Below the pieces are notes generated by a model that was not told where the DNA came from, made no database searches, and was given only the letters and a program-made list of their open reading frames with translations. 64,000 nt of DNA from Rhodospirillaceae bacterium (GTDB taxonomy: Bacteria; Pseudomonadota; Alphaproteobacteria; GCA-2731375). Positions 31,870 to 42,536 of the stretch are shown piece by piece; within the stretch, counting starts at the first letter, position 1; each line of letters opens with the position of its first letter. The position numbers and the translations under genes are program-made. Location: assembly GCA_018701215.1 (NCBI GenBank), contig JABIWH010000044.1, forward strand, positions 1 to 64,000, read 5' to 3'.

Positions 31870-33288
31870 ATGGCTGCTGATAGTTCGGGTGCGAAAACCC
31901 TCTACGACAAAATCTGGGACGCCCATCTGGTTGACGAGCAGGATGACGGCACCTGCGTCATCTATGTCGATCGGCATCTGGTGCACGAAGTCACCTCTCC
32001 CCAGGCCTTCGAAGGGCTGCGCACCGCCGGGCGCAAGGTCCATCGCCGGGACGCCACTCTGGCCGTGGCCGATCACAACGTCCCCACCAAGGACCGTGAT
32101 CTGGGCATTGATAATCCGGAAAGCAAGTTGCAGGTCGATACCCTGGTCAAGAACGTCGAAGATTTCGACGTGCCGTATTTTCCCGTCGATGACCCGCGCC
32201 AAGGCGTGGTCCATATCATCGGGCCGGAACAAGGCTTTACCCAACCGGGCATGACCATCGTTTGCGGCGACAGCCATACCGCCACCCATGGCGCCTTTGG
32301 CGCGCTGGCGTTCGGCATTGGCACTTCCGAGGTCGAACATGTGCTGGCCACCCAGACCCTGATCCAGCAGCCGTCGAAGAATATGCGCATTGACGTCAAC
32401 GGCGATTTACCCGTCGGCTGCACGGGCAAGGATCTGATCCTGGCCATCATCCGCAAGATCGGCACCGCCGGCGGCACGGGCTGCGTCGTGGAGTATACCG
32501 GCGACGCCATCCGGGCACTGTCGATGGAAGGCCGCATGACGGTCTGCAACATGTCGATCGAAGGCGGCGCCCGCGCCGGCCTGATCGCCGCCGATGAAGT
32601 CACCTTCGAATATATGAAGGGCCGGGCCCTGGGCCCCAAGACCGGACAGTATGAAGCGGCGGTGGCGTATTGGAAAACCTTCCACACCGATCCGGGCGCC
32701 AAGTTCGACATTGATGTGTCCTTGGATGTCTCGCAATTGGTGCCGCAGGTGACCTGGGGCACCAGTCCCGAGAACGTCGCCGACATTACCGCCACCGTGC
32801 CCATGTTGGAGCAGGCCCGCGACGACGACCAACGCGCCGCCTGGGAACGTTCGCTGGAATATATGGATCTGAAGCCCGGCACGCCGATGGCGGAATTGAG
32901 CATAGACAAAGCCTTTATCGGCTCCTGCACCAATGGTCGGATCGAGGATATCCGAGCCGCCGCCGCCGTTGCCAAAGGGCGCAAGGTCGCCGCCGGCGTG
33001 CAGGCCCTGGTGGTGCCCGGCTCTGGCCTGGTCAAGCATCAGGCCGAGGAAGAGGGCCTGGACAAAATTTTGATCGAGGCCGGCTTTGAATGGCGCGATG
33101 CGGGCTGTTCCATGTGCCTGGCCATGAATGCCGACCGCTTGGAACCGGGAGAGCGTTGCGCCTCTACCTCGAACCGAAATTTTGAAGGCCGTCAGGGTTT
33201 TGGCGGGCGCACCCATCTGGTCAGCCCGGCCATGGCCGCCGCCGCCGCCATCGCCGGTCATCTGACCGACGTGCGCGAGATGCTGTAG
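31870..33288 (+). CDS. leuC: 3-isopropylmalate dehydratase large subunit
   Basis: This 472-residue aconitase-family [4Fe-4S] enzyme subunit isomerises 2- to 3-isopropylmalate with LeuD. ATG 31870 (MAADSSGAKTLYDKIW) is used instead of an in-frame TTG three codons earlier; AAAGGA lies ten bases upstream. Active-site GDSHTATHGAFGALAFGIGT, the first cluster cysteine in GSCTNGR and the pair in AGCSMCLAMN are intact. leuD follows after 21 bases and leuB after that, a leuCDB operon. Confidence 0.97.
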   Translation: MAADSSGAKTLYDKIWDAHLVDEQDDGTCVIYVDRHLVHEVTSPQAFEGLRTAGRKVHRRDATLAVADHNVPTKDRDLGIDNPESKLQVDTLVKNVEDFDVPYFPVDDPRQGVVHIIGPEQGFTQPGMTIVCGDSHTATHGAFGALAFGIGTSEVEHVLATQTLIQQPSKNMRIDVNGDLPVGCTGKDLILAIIRKIGTAGGTGCVVEYTGDAIRALSMEGRMTVCNMSIEGGARAGLIAADEVTFEYMKGRALGPKTGQYEAAVAYWKTFHTDPGAKFDIDVSLDVSQLVPQVTWGTSPENVADITATVPMLEQARDDDQRAAWERSLEYMDLKPGTPMAELSIDKAFIGSCTNGRIEDIRAAAAVAKGRKVAAGVQALVVPGSGLVKHQAEEEGLDKILIEAGFEWRDAGCSMCLAMNADRLEPGERCASTSNRNFEGRQGFGGRTHLVSPAMAAAAAIAGHLTDVREML

Positions 33289-33309
33289 AGCAGGGAAGGA
33301 TTAGGAAAA

Positions 33310-33933
33310 ATGGAAAAATTCACCAAGGTCAGCGGTGTCGCAGCCCCCATGCGCGGTATCAACATCGACACCGACAAGATCATTCCCAAGCAGTACCTGA
33401 AAACCATTGAGCGGGCCGGTCTGGGCAAGCACCTGTTCGCCGAAATGCGTTACAACGAAGACGGCAGCGAGAAAGAGGATTTCGTCCTCAACAAGCCGGC
33501 CTATCGGAATGCACAGGTTTTGGTGGCGGGCGATAATTTCGGCTGTGGCTCGTCACGCGAGCATGCGCCGTGGGCAATCAAGGATTTCGGCATCCGCTGC
33601 GTGATCTCAACTTCCTTTGCCGACATTTTCTACAACAACTGCTTCAAGAACGGCGTCCTGCCCATCAAGGTTACGCCGGAGCAGTTGGAGCTGTTGCTTG
33701 ATGATGCGGCCCGGGGCGCCAACGCCACCCTGACGGTGGATCTGGAAAAGCAGGAAATCACCGGTCCCGATGGCGGCACCATCAATTTCGAGATGGATCC
33801 CTTTAGAAAACAATGTCTGCTGGAAGGTCTGGACGATATCGGCCTGACCCTGCAGCGCAAGGGCCGCATCGACGACTACGAAGAAAAACAAAAGGCCGGG
33901 CAACCCTGGCTGTACGGCGCGGCCGCGGAATAA
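33310..33933 (+). CDS. leuD: 3-isopropylmalate dehydratase small subunit
   Basis: This 207-residue swivelling-domain partner of LeuC has NIDTDKIIPKQYL, the GDNFGCGSSREHAPWA active-site loop and FYNNCFKNGVLPI. The length is normal. It is cotranscribed with leuC and leuB; no promoter is seen in either gap. Confidence 0.97.
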   Translation: MEKFTKVSGVAAPMRGINIDTDKIIPKQYLKTIERAGLGKHLFAEMRYNEDGSEKEDFVLNKPAYRNAQVLVAGDNFGCGSSREHAPWAIKDFGIRCVISTSFADIFYNNCFKNGVLPIKVTPEQLELLLDDAARGANATLTVDLEKQEITGPDGGTINFEMDPFRKQCLLEGLDDIGLTLQRKGRIDDYEEKQKAGQPWLYGAAAE

Positions 33934-33992
33934 GAATTGCCGCCAGATCAAATTCCTTTCTGTTCATGAGATTTAACGAGCGAGCGTAAACA

Positions 33993-35105
33993 ATGGCTTC
34001 AAACAAAAATCTGCTCATCCTGCCCGGCGACGGCATTGGCCCGGAAGTCATGCGGGAAGTGCGCCACATCATCGACTGGATGGACAAGCGCCGGGCGGTA
34101 ACCTTTGATATTTCAGAAGGCCGGGTCGGCGGCAGCGCCATTGACGCCGACGGCACGCCCCTGACGGACGAGACCATGGCGGATGCCATGGCGGCGGACG
34201 CGGTCCTGCTGGGCGCGGTGGGCGGCCCGAAATGGGACGATCTGCCGTTCGAGATGAAGCCGGAGCGGGGCCTGTTGCGCCTGCGCAAGGAAATGGATCT
34301 GTTCGCCAACCTGCGGCCGGCGATTTGCTTCGACGCCCTGGTTGACGCTTCCACCCTGAAGCCGGACGTGGTCTCGGGCCTGGATATCCTGATCATCCGG
34401 GAATTGACCGGTGGGCTGTATTTCGGCGAGCCGCGCGGTATCGAGACCCTACCCGACGGCCAGCGCCGGGGCTTCAATACGCAAACCTACACCACCTCGG
34501 AAATTCGCCGGGTTGGCGTCATCGCGTTCGAGCTGGCGCGCAAGCGCGGTAACAAGGTCTGCTCTGTGGAGAAAGCCAACGTCATGGAATCCGGTGTGCT
34601 GTGGCGTGATGAGATGACCAAGTTAGGCGCGGAGTCCTTCGCGGATGTTGAATTGAGCCATATGTACGCCGACAACTGTTCCATGCAGCTGGTGCGCGAG
34701 CCGAAGCAGTTCGACGTTATCGTCACGGACAATATGTTTGGCGACATGCTGTCGGACACGGCTGCGATGTTGACCGGTTCCCTGGGCATGCTGCCCTCGG
34801 CCTCGCTGGGCGCGGTGGATGCCACGGGCAACCGCAAGGCATTGTACGAGCCGGTCCACGGCAGCGCGCCTGATATTGCCGGCAAGGAACTGGCCAACCC
34901 GATCGCGACCTTGTTGAGCTTCGCGATGAACCTGCGTTATTCCTTTGATCTAGGCGAGGATGCCGATTTGATCGAGCAGGCGGTGGAGAATGTTCTGGCC
35001 GGCGGCCTGCGCACGGCGGATATCATGCAGCCGGGCAAGGCCAAGGTCTCGACCTCGGTGATGGGCGAAAGCCTGATCCGTGAATTGGATAAATTGTCGG
35101 CATAA
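33993..35105 (+). CDS. leuB: 3-isopropylmalate dehydrogenase
   Basis: This 370-residue NAD-dependent beta-decarboxylating dehydrogenase makes 2-ketoisocaproate. LLILPGDGIGPEVM opens the fold, RGLLRLRKEMDLFANLRP carries substrate arginines, DNMFGDMLSDTAAMLTGSLGMLPSASL gives the metal-binding Asp pair, and EPVHGSAPDIAGK the cofactor loop. It ends the leuCDB operon 60 bases after leuD, followed by the tRNA-Leu promoter. Confidence 0.97.
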   Translation: MASNKNLLILPGDGIGPEVMREVRHIIDWMDKRRAVTFDISEGRVGGSAIDADGTPLTDETMADAMAADAVLLGAVGGPKWDDLPFEMKPERGLLRLRKEMDLFANLRPAICFDALVDASTLKPDVVSGLDILIIRELTGGLYFGEPRGIETLPDGQRRGFNTQTYTTSEIRRVGVIAFELARKRGNKVCSVEKANVMESGVLWRDEMTKLGAESFADVELSHMYADNCSMQLVREPKQFDVIVTDNMFGDMLSDTAAMLTGSLGMLPSASLGAVDATGNRKALYEPVHGSAPDIAGKELANPIATLLSFAMNLRYSFDLGEDADLIEQAVENVLAGGLRTADIMQPGKAKVSTSVMGESLIRELDKLSA

Positions 35106-35128
35106 GTTGTTTTCCGGTGCGTCGGTTG

Positions 35129-35156
35129 TTGACCCAACCGGCGCCGGCGCTATTAT
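35129..35156 (+). promoter_or_regulatory. tRNA-Leu promoter
   Basis: TTGACC (35129-35134) and TATTAT (35151-35156), 16 bases apart, lie just before the tRNA 5' end at 35166, leaving room for a start near 35163. A strong-looking stable-RNA promoter right after leuB. Confidence 0.65.
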
Positions 35157-35165
35157 GCCGGCCGG

Positions 35166-35251
35166 GCCCCTGTGGCGGAATTGGCAGACGCGACAGATTC
35201 AAAATCTGTTGTCCTTAGGACGTCCCCGTTCGAGTCGGGGCAGGGGCACCA
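35166..35251 (+). tRNA. tRNA-Leu (anticodon CAA)
   Basis: The acceptor GCCCCTG/CAGGGGC pairs over seven bases. The anticodon stem ACAGA/TCTGT carries loop TTCAAAA with anticodon CAA (reads TTG). A long variable arm (GTTGTCCTTAGGACG) marks class II leucine tRNA. The T-arm is CCCCG-TTCGAGT-CGGGG, then discriminator A and encoded CCA at 35249-35251; total 86 bases. Confidence 0.97.
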
Positions 35252-35269
35252 ACAAATTCCCGATATTCT

Positions 35270-35303
35270 TAGGGCGTTAGCAGACACAGCTGCTAACGCC
35301 CTA
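35270..35303. terminator. 14-bp perfect hairpin after tRNA-Leu
   Basis: TAGGGCGTTAGCAG (35270-35283) pairs perfectly with CTGCTAACGCCCTA (35290-35303) around ACACAG. It ends the tRNA transcript and may also serve the minus-strand MmgE/PrpD gene that ends at 35350. The trailing sequence CTTATTA is only modestly T-rich. Confidence 0.7.
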
Positions 35304-35349
35304 CTTATTACAGTCGACGGGTAAGCAAGGGGTATGCACGGCGCGCAGA

Positions 35350-36696
35350 TTAGCCCGCCATATTGGCCAGGGCCATTATCTCGCCGGCATCCTCGGCACC
35401 GTCGAGGGACCAAACAGCCTCGGCAATGGCGCCGACATCACGGTTAAAGCCACGATAGGCGGCAAGCTCGGCGAGCTTTTCTTCCAATTCCGCGTCGGTC
35501 ATGGGGTTCAGCGGCCCGCCTTTGGCGGCGGTAATTTCAATATCGTGGGATCGCCCTTGCTGGGTACGCACAAGCATCCGCACGGTTTCAAGCGCGCGCC
35601 CGGCGTCATCGATGAATTTCACGTTCGGCCGGATGCCATCGCCCAGGGTTTCGGCGGCCGCTGCATCATTGAACTCCATCAGGCCGGCCTTGCCTCGGCG
35701 CAATGCGATGGCAATGGCATGTTGCGCACTGACTTGCGACAACCGCCCCGTTGCCGCCTCCGCCCGGTCGGCGCGTTGACGCAACAACGGATGTCCGGTC
35801 AGCTCAACTTCCGCGACGTCTTCGCTACGCAGCCCTGCCTCCCGGTGCAACTGGATGCAGGCCTCGATCACAGGGTGCAGCACAATCGCCGCCGGATACG
35901 GCTTGTAGGTATTCTTGGCGATCTCCCAATCTTCGCCAAGCCCATCGGTCAATCTGTTCACTGTCGGTTGATCGGAGAAAACCGAGAGAAAACCACGCTC
36001 ACCCGCCAATGGGTCCGCCGGCCCGGAAAAATTATTCTCTGCCAGCAGGGCCGAAAGGATGCCGTTGCGCGCGGCATTACCAACAGAGATGCTTTTCGAC
36101 ATGGTGCCCAGGGTTTCGACCAGACCCGAGGCCTGCGCGGCGGCGTTGCCGATGGACCAGGCATGTTGTTCCTGGCTTAGCCCCAGCAGCACACCAATAC
36201 CTGCCGCGGCGCCGAAGACACCGCAGGTCGAGGTAATATGCCAGCCGCGCGCGTAGTGCGACGGCGATACCGCATTGCCAATGCGGCACTCGATCTCGCC
36301 GCCAAGCACAAAGGCCCGCAACAGCGATGCGCCTGTACAGCGCTGTCTCTCGGCATGGGCAAACAGGGCCGGCGCGATGGGCGCCGTTGGATGGATCACC
36401 GTCTCTTGATGGGTATCGTCATAGTCAAAAACGTTTGCGCTGATCGCATTCAGGTAGGCGGCCAGGGGCATATCCACCCGCTCCGCCCGCCCGATGATCC
36501 GGCAATCAGCCGCGCCCGCGAACGGCGCCAACACGGCCAGGCTGGTCGCCACCGCCGCCTCGCCGCTGCCGGCGATCGCCGTGGCGAAATAATTCAACAG
36601 CGAACGCTTGGCCTCGTGCCGCACGTGGGCGGGAATGTCGTCCCATTGGGTTTGCGCCGCGAAGGCCGCGATCTTCGACGTTGCGGCCGCGCTCAA
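35350..36696 (-). CDS. MmgE/PrpD family protein
   Basis: This 448-residue member of the 2-methylcitrate dehydratase superfamily dehydrates or isomerises small hydroxy acids; real substrates outside methylcitrate are mostly unknown. The start TTG 36696 (SAAATSKIAAFAAQTQWDD) is chosen because TGAGG lies seven bases upstream and it falls just after the NIPSNAP stop at 36705; the ATG at 36804 would overlap NIPSNAP by 100 bases and adds unrelated residues. Family landmarks: NVFDYDDTHQETVIHPTAPI and HITSTCGVFGAAAGIGVLLG. Coupled with NIPSNAP (8-base gap). No other methylcitrate-cycle gene is nearby, so a methylcitrate role is unlikely. Confidence 0.85.
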   Translation of the reverse strand: MSAAATSKIAAFAAQTQWDDIPAHVRHEAKRSLLNYFATAIAGSGEAAVATSLAVLAPFAGAADCRIIGRAERVDMPLAAYLNAISANVFDYDDTHQETVIHPTAPIAPALFAHAERQRCTGASLLRAFVLGGEIECRIGNAVSPSHYARGWHITSTCGVFGAAAGIGVLLGLSQEQHAWSIGNAAAQASGLVETLGTMSKSISVGNAARNGILSALLAENNFSGPADPLAGERGFLSVFSDQPTVNRLTDGLGEDWEIAKNTYKPYPAAIVLHPVIEACIQLHREAGLRSEDVAEVELTGHPLLRQRADRAEAATGRLSQVSAQHAIAIALRRGKAGLMEFNDAAAAETLGDGIRPNVKFIDDAGRALETVRMLVRTQQGRSHDIEITAAKGGPLNPMTDAELEEKLAELAAYRGFNRDVGAIAEAVWSLDGAEDAGEIMALANMAG

Positions 36697-36704
36697 TTGA
36701 TGCC

Positions 36705-37031
36705 TCAGCGGACGGTGGATTTGGTCGTCGGAATAATCCGCGTCACCACATTGTTTGGCCGGTCCAGATAGTCCGGTACCCTGGGCGCCATCTCGTTCTT
36801 CCAATAGTCCGACTCGTAGACGGCTTTGTAGAGTTCTTCCCGCTGCGCCTCGCTTTCAAAACGGCGCAGCCAGACATAGACGCTGTCATCGTCCTCGCCC
36901 TGAAAGCTGCCGCAGATGACCATGCCCTTGGAAACCTGAAAGGGGATGATCTCGTCCTCCATCACCTTGACCCAGGCATCGATCTTGCCGGGTAGGACTT
37001 TGTATTGGCGCAGTTCATAGAAAGCGGACAT
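36705..37031 (-). CDS. NIPSNAP family protein
   Basis: This 108-residue dimeric alpha/beta-barrel protein is of the NIPSNAP/ABM-like type. ATG 37031 (MSAFYELRQYKVLPGKIDAW) has AAAGG seven bases upstream; 28 earlier codons are dropped. FYELRQYKVLPGK is the typical beta1, and EDDDSVYVWLRRFESEAQREEL the helix-strand core. Bacterial NIPSNAP proteins are of unknown biochemical role, often beside catabolic genes. It is the first gene of the pair with MmgE/PrpD and is divergent from the radical-SAM gene across 102 bases. Confidence 0.88.
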   Translation of the reverse strand: MSAFYELRQYKVLPGKIDAWVKVMEDEIIPFQVSKGMVICGSFQGEDDDSVYVWLRRFESEAQREELYKAVYESDYWKNEMAPRVPDYLDRPNNVVTRIIPTTKSTVR

Positions 37032-37133
37032 GGCGTTACCTTTGTATGTATGATTGGAAAAATTTGGCTTGCTCGCCCCTGAGTGTAGGGCAGATAGGGA
37101 TTGCCAACAATGCATCGCAAAGGGCGGTAGATC

Positions 37134-38399
<1,266 letters not shown>

Positions 38400-38418
38400 A
38401 TATTAAGGGAGAAAGAAT

Positions 38419-39114
38419 ATGGGTCAGGATATAGAGATCACGGCAACGGGCGGCGGCGCCTTCGACGCCTACCTGGCGCTGCCCGAAAGCACGCCGGCAC
38501 CGGGCATTGTGCTGCTGCCAGAAGTCTTCAACACCAACGATCATATCCGCTCGGTCGCCGACGGTTTCGCCGCCGAAGGCTTCACCGTCATCGCCCCGGA
38601 CGTCTATTGGCGCCAGGAAGCCGGCTGTTACCTGCCCTACACCGACGAGGGCCGGGCCAAGGCGCAAGCCTTGCGCGCCGATTTGGACACGGATCAATTC
38701 GCCAATGACCTGGGCGATACCGTTGCCGCCCTGAAGGCACGGCCCGACTGTAGCGGAAAAGTTGGCGTGGTCGGCTTTTGTCTGGGCGGCAAGTTCACCT
38801 ATCTCTCCGCCACGCGGCATGAAATCGACGCCGCGGTGAGCTACTACGGCGTTCAGATCCACGAATATCTGGACGAAGCCGAAAATCTGCACTGCCCGAT
38901 CCTCATGCACTTCGCCGGCATCGACCCGCACGTGCCCCAGGACACCGTCGATGCCATTCAGGCCCACATGGGGGCATGGGATAATGTGGACATACATCTC
39001 TATCCCGGCGCCGAGCACGGCTTTAACCGAGACGGCTATCCACCCTACAGCGAAGCGGCGGCGGGCCCGGCAATGCAGCGCACCCTGGCGCATTTTCGCA
39101 AGCTGCTGCGCTGA
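38419..39114 (+). CDS. Dienelactone hydrolase family protein
   Basis: This 231-residue alpha/beta hydrolase has nucleophile Cys121 in VGFCLGGKF, an acid in AGIDPHVP and a histidine in PGAEHGFN, the Cys-Asp-His triad of carboxymethylenebutenolidase. GAGA lies upstream and spacing to the radical-SAM gene is 19 bases. It hydrolyses dienelactones in chloroaromatic or similar degradation, or other small esters. The following gene starts 31 bases later, so a small operon is possible. Confidence 0.9.
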   Translation: MGQDIEITATGGGAFDAYLALPESTPAPGIVLLPEVFNTNDHIRSVADGFAAEGFTVIAPDVYWRQEAGCYLPYTDEGRAKAQALRADLDTDQFANDLGDTVAALKARPDCSGKVGVVGFCLGGKFTYLSATRHEIDAAVSYYGVQIHEYLDEAENLHCPILMHFAGIDPHVPQDTVDAIQAHMGAWDNVDIHLYPGAEHGFNRDGYPPYSEAAAGPAMQRTLAHFRKLLR

Positions 39115-39145
39115 CGCGGCATCTTTGGCTTTGAGGAGACGATAG

Positions 39146-40081
39146 ATGAAAGCGGTTGTGACCAATGCGAAGCTGCCGGGCTGCCTGGAAATTGGCGAGG
39201 CGGCGGACCCGGTCGCCGATTCCAACCAGGCGGTTATCGAAGTGACGGCTTTTTCCCTAAACCGGGGCGAGTTGCGCCGCGCCGAGACAGCGCCCGGCGG
39301 CACGCAGATCGGCTGGGACCTGGCCGGCGTGGTCAAGACCGCCGCCCGCGACGGCAGCGGCCCGGGCCAGGGCGCGCGGGTCGTCGGCTTCTCCCGCCGC
39401 ATGCAGGGCTGGGCCCAGTACGTGGCCCTGCCGACGGTGGATTTCGCCGTCATCCCCGATGCGGTCTCCGACAATGATGCGGCGACCCTGCCGGTTGCCG
39501 GCCTGACCGCGCTTTATGCGCTTGAACGCTGTGAGCGGCTGTTGGGCAGCAAAGTGCTGGTGACGGGGGCCAGCGGCGGGGTTGGTTATTTCGCCTGCCA
39601 ACTGGGCCGGTTGATGGGCGCGGAAGTCACCGCGCAACTGCGCCGCCCGGATTTCGCAGACATGGTGCGCGCGACGGGCGTCAGCGACGTGGTCATATCA
39701 GCCGATGGCGCGGCGCTGGAAGACCGGGGAAAATTCCGCTCGATCATTGACGGCGTCGGCGGACAGATACTCTCCAAGCTGTTGTCACAATTGGACGAGC
39801 GCGGCCGGGCAATTCTTTACGGCGTCAGCGCCGGCGCCGAAACCGGCTTGGCGGTGCGCGATTTGATGTTCACCGGCGACGGCCGTGTCGAGGGTTTCCA
39901 TCTCTACCGGGAATCGGAGATCGAGACAGCAGCCAAGGGGCTGGATCGCCTGTTGGCTCTGTTGGCCGACGGCCGCCTGACGACCCATGTGCCGGTGACC
40001 GGTAATTGGGAGAAGATCGGCGAGACGGCGGCGCAGTTGATAGGCCGTGATTTCGCCGGCAAGGCCGTGCTGACAATTTAG
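39146..40081 (+). CDS. MDR-type quinone oxidoreductase / zinc-free alcohol dehydrogenase
   Basis: This 311-residue NADPH-dependent oxidoreductase is of the medium-chain superfamily. The GroES-like N-terminal half includes FSLNRGELRRAE and GWDLAGVV. The Rossmann motif VTGASGGVGYFACQLGRLMGA binds NADPH. The catalytic zinc ligands of true alcohol dehydrogenases are missing, fitting the quinone-oxidoreductase branch. GAGGAG lies nine bases before the ATG. Probably cotranscribed with the dienelactone hydrolase. Confidence 0.9.
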   Translation: MKAVVTNAKLPGCLEIGEAADPVADSNQAVIEVTAFSLNRGELRRAETAPGGTQIGWDLAGVVKTAARDGSGPGQGARVVGFSRRMQGWAQYVALPTVDFAVIPDAVSDNDAATLPVAGLTALYALERCERLLGSKVLVTGASGGVGYFACQLGRLMGAEVTAQLRRPDFADMVRATGVSDVVISADGAALEDRGKFRSIIDGVGGQILSKLLSQLDERGRAILYGVSAGAETGLAVRDLMFTGDGRVEGFHLYRESEIETAAKGLDRLLALLADGRLTTHVPVTGNWEKIGETAAQLIGRDFAGKAVLTI

Positions 40082-40094
40082 ACAGAATCTCTAG

Positions 40095-41009
40095 CTAAAT
40101 AGGATCCCTGGCCCAGCCATCCAAAATCGCGCGCAGCGCCGCGACGAAGGCCAGGGGCTGATCCAACATGACGTGATGATAGGCGTCGGGGATCTCCACC
40201 ACCGGTGCCTTGGCGCCCATCACCGATGACATATAGGCGACCGTCCGTTTCGAGACGACGGCGCTGTTTTCCCCATAGATCAGCGCGGCACGGCATTTCA
40301 AGGCTTTCAGTTCCTCGCCATAAGGTTCGCCGAAGCGCCGTTCGCCCATGACCTTGAAATCAAACTTCCAGGTCCAGCCGCCGCTGACCTGCTTGATCGA
40401 GGTGCGGGCAATAAAATCGGTGATATAGGCGTTCTCGCAAGGCTGCTCCGGCATCAGGCGAAACCGGGCCAGCGTTGTCGGCAGATCGGGGTGGATCGTC
40501 GGCCCGGTTCTGGTCGGCACCGGCGGTTGCGGCAAGGGCGTGTCATGGGGGTCCTGCACGGGAGAATCCACGATCACCGTCCCCGACAAGGTTTCGCCGT
40601 GCTCGGCGCCGTACTTCATGGCAATGAGCCCGCCAAAGCTGTGGCCGACAACCAACGGGCGTGGCCCGAGGTTGGCATCTTGCAGTACCGCACCGACTTC
40701 CCGGGCCCAGGTGTCGGGCAAATACTTTTGCCGCGCGCCGCTGTCGCCCATGCCCGATAGGTCAATGGCGGCAACCCGGAAAGGCTCGGCAAAAAAGGGC
40801 GCAATAAACCGCCACCAATTGGCATGCGCGCCGCCGCCATGGATCAACAAGAGGCCCGGACGATGCTCCTCTTGTGAGCCATCATCGTCATCAAACCAGG
40901 TCAAATAATGGATGGCGCAGCCGTCCACATCGACAAACCGGGACTGGGTTGGCTTATCGATGGCGCGCTGAAACCATTCCGGTGCGTTTGTTGCTGTTTC
41001 GTCTGCCAT
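40095..41009 (-). CDS. Alpha/beta hydrolase
   Basis: This 304-residue serine hydrolase carries an oxyanion HGGG at 57-60, nucleophile elbow VGHSFGGLIA with Ser124, an acid probably in the segment ending LIYGENSAVV, and the histidine in DAYHHVMLDQP. The lid between ~170 and 220 is proline-rich. Family members are epoxide hydrolases, haloalkane dehalogenases or esterases; substrate unknown. It converges with the oxidoreductase (13 bases) and is divergent from the MFS gene. Confidence 0.88.
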   Translation of the reverse strand: MADETATNAPEWFQRAIDKPTQSRFVDVDGCAIHYLTWFDDDDGSQEEHRPGLLLIHGGGAHANWWRFIAPFFAEPFRVAAIDLSGMGDSGARQKYLPDTWAREVGAVLQDANLGPRPLVVGHSFGGLIAMKYGAEHGETLSGTVIVDSPVQDPHDTPLPQPPVPTRTGPTIHPDLPTTLARFRLMPEQPCENAYITDFIARTSIKQVSGGWTWKFDFKVMGERRFGEPYGEELKALKCRAALIYGENSAVVSKRTVAYMSSVMGAKAPVVEIPDAYHHVMLDQPLAFVAALRAILDGWARDPI

Positions 41010-41187
41010 GGCGCCCGTCGTGATCCCCTAAGTTAACTGAAATATGCGCCAGAAGGCAGCGAGGAACAAGACGGCCCGGGCTTGATCGGCGCATGTGGTA
41101 CAGACAAGGATCGAGTATGGTAGCGTAGATATCGCCCGGCCGGCCGCTGCTTGCCGGGATTCTCTTTGTAGGAACAGATCACCGGCC

Positions 41188-42396
41188 ATGCGCGAACTGC
41201 TGCAATCCAAAATCCGCATCGCCCTGCCGGCAATGCTGGCGATACAATCCTTCGGCACCATGTGCAGCTTTGCCGCCGCCGTCGTGGCGGTGCAGGCTGC
41301 CGCTGATCTTGGTGTGAAGGCCACGAGCATCGGCATCTATATGGCCGTGCTGTACGTCGTCGGCATGCTGACGGGTCTGGGCGCGGGCAGCTTTCTGGCC
41401 CGCTTTGGTGTCATTCGTATTTGCCAGGCCGCCTTGTTGGCCGCCGCCATGGGCCTCTGGCTGGCCGGCGCTATTCCGATATGGTGGATGGCCCTGTCCA
41501 GCGCCGCGCTGATTGGCTTAGCCATGGGACCGCTTAACCCGGCCAGTTCGCGGATCCTGGCGCGGCATGCACCGGAACGCTGGCAACCCCTGGTATTTTC
41601 CCTAAAGCAAACGGGAACGCCCATGGGCGGCATGCTGGCTGGGCTGCTGCTGCCGCCGTTAATGGCGCTGTATGATTGGCGGATCGCCATCGTCGCGATC
41701 ACCGTCCTACCGCTCCTCACCCTATTTGGCGTACAGGTTATCCGCAACGATCTCGATGATGACCGGGACCCCAGCTATCCAATCAGTCTGGCCGGCGTCG
41801 CGGACTCCCTGCGGGTGATTGTTAGGTCCAAGCCGCTCCTAACGCTGGCCGCGGCTGGCTATTTTTATACCTTCACACAGATGGCCATTCTGGCCTTCAT
41901 AGTGATCTATCTGGAAGAAGCGAACGATCTTTCGACTGAATTCGCCGGCGGCATTTTCGCCATCATCCACGGCTCCGCCATCCCGGCACGCATCGCCTGG
42001 GGGGCCGTCGCGGGCCGTTTCCTTAGAAGCTGGGTGTTGCTTGGCCTGATCGGTATCATGATGTCCGCCAGTATCGTCGCCATGAGCTTTTTCAGCCCGG
42101 CCTGGCCTTTCTGGCTGACCGCGCTGATCGCGGTCATGCTGGGCGCCAGCACCAATGGCGTGCTTGGCCTGTTGCTATCCGAATTCTCCCGCCTCGCCCC
42201 GCCGGGCAAGGTTGGCGAGGTCGTGGGCGGCGGGCAATTCTTCCTGTTCTTCGGCATCGTCTCCGGCCCGCCGGTGTTTGGCGCCATGATCGAGTTTGGC
42301 GGCGGTTACACCAACGCCTTCTATCTAATCGCCGCCGCATCGTTTGCCGCCGGCGTCTACCTGTTGCTGACCGCCCGGCGCGGCAGGGTGCGATGA
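41188..42396 (+). CDS. MFS transporter
   Basis: This 402-residue protein has twelve predicted membrane helices in two halves (~1-190 and ~210-400). ATG 41188 (MRELLQSKIRIALPAMLAIQ) is chosen; 31 upstream codons have no membrane logic. There is a central cytoplasmic loop rich in D/R near residue 200 and LEEANDLSTEF in the second half. It could be a cyanate/NarK-like or drug-type exporter; the substrate cannot be told. It lies 140 bases before the AOR gene in the same direction. Confidence 0.88.
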   Translation: MRELLQSKIRIALPAMLAIQSFGTMCSFAAAVVAVQAAADLGVKATSIGIYMAVLYVVGMLTGLGAGSFLARFGVIRICQAALLAAAMGLWLAGAIPIWWMALSSAALIGLAMGPLNPASSRILARHAPERWQPLVFSLKQTGTPMGGMLAGLLLPPLMALYDWRIAIVAITVLPLLTLFGVQVIRNDLDDDRDPSYPISLAGVADSLRVIVRSKPLLTLAAAGYFYTFTQMAILAFIVIYLEEANDLSTEFAGGIFAIIHGSAIPARIAWGAVAGRFLRSWVLLGLIGIMMSASIVAMSFFSPAWPFWLTALIAVMLGASTNGVLGLLLSEFSRLAPPGKVGEVVGGGQFFLFFGIVSGPPVFGAMIEFGGGYTNAFYLIAAASFAAGVYLLLTARRGRVR

Positions 42397-42536
42397 ACAT
42401 GTCGCCGAGAACATGCCCTGGCCTCACAGCCTGGATGTGCTAAAATAGAGCATGGAATGTTGTATTGTGATGGAAACGGGTCTCCATTCATAATCAACGC
42501 CAACCACATTAACCTCAAGAACAAGGCGATGGCACA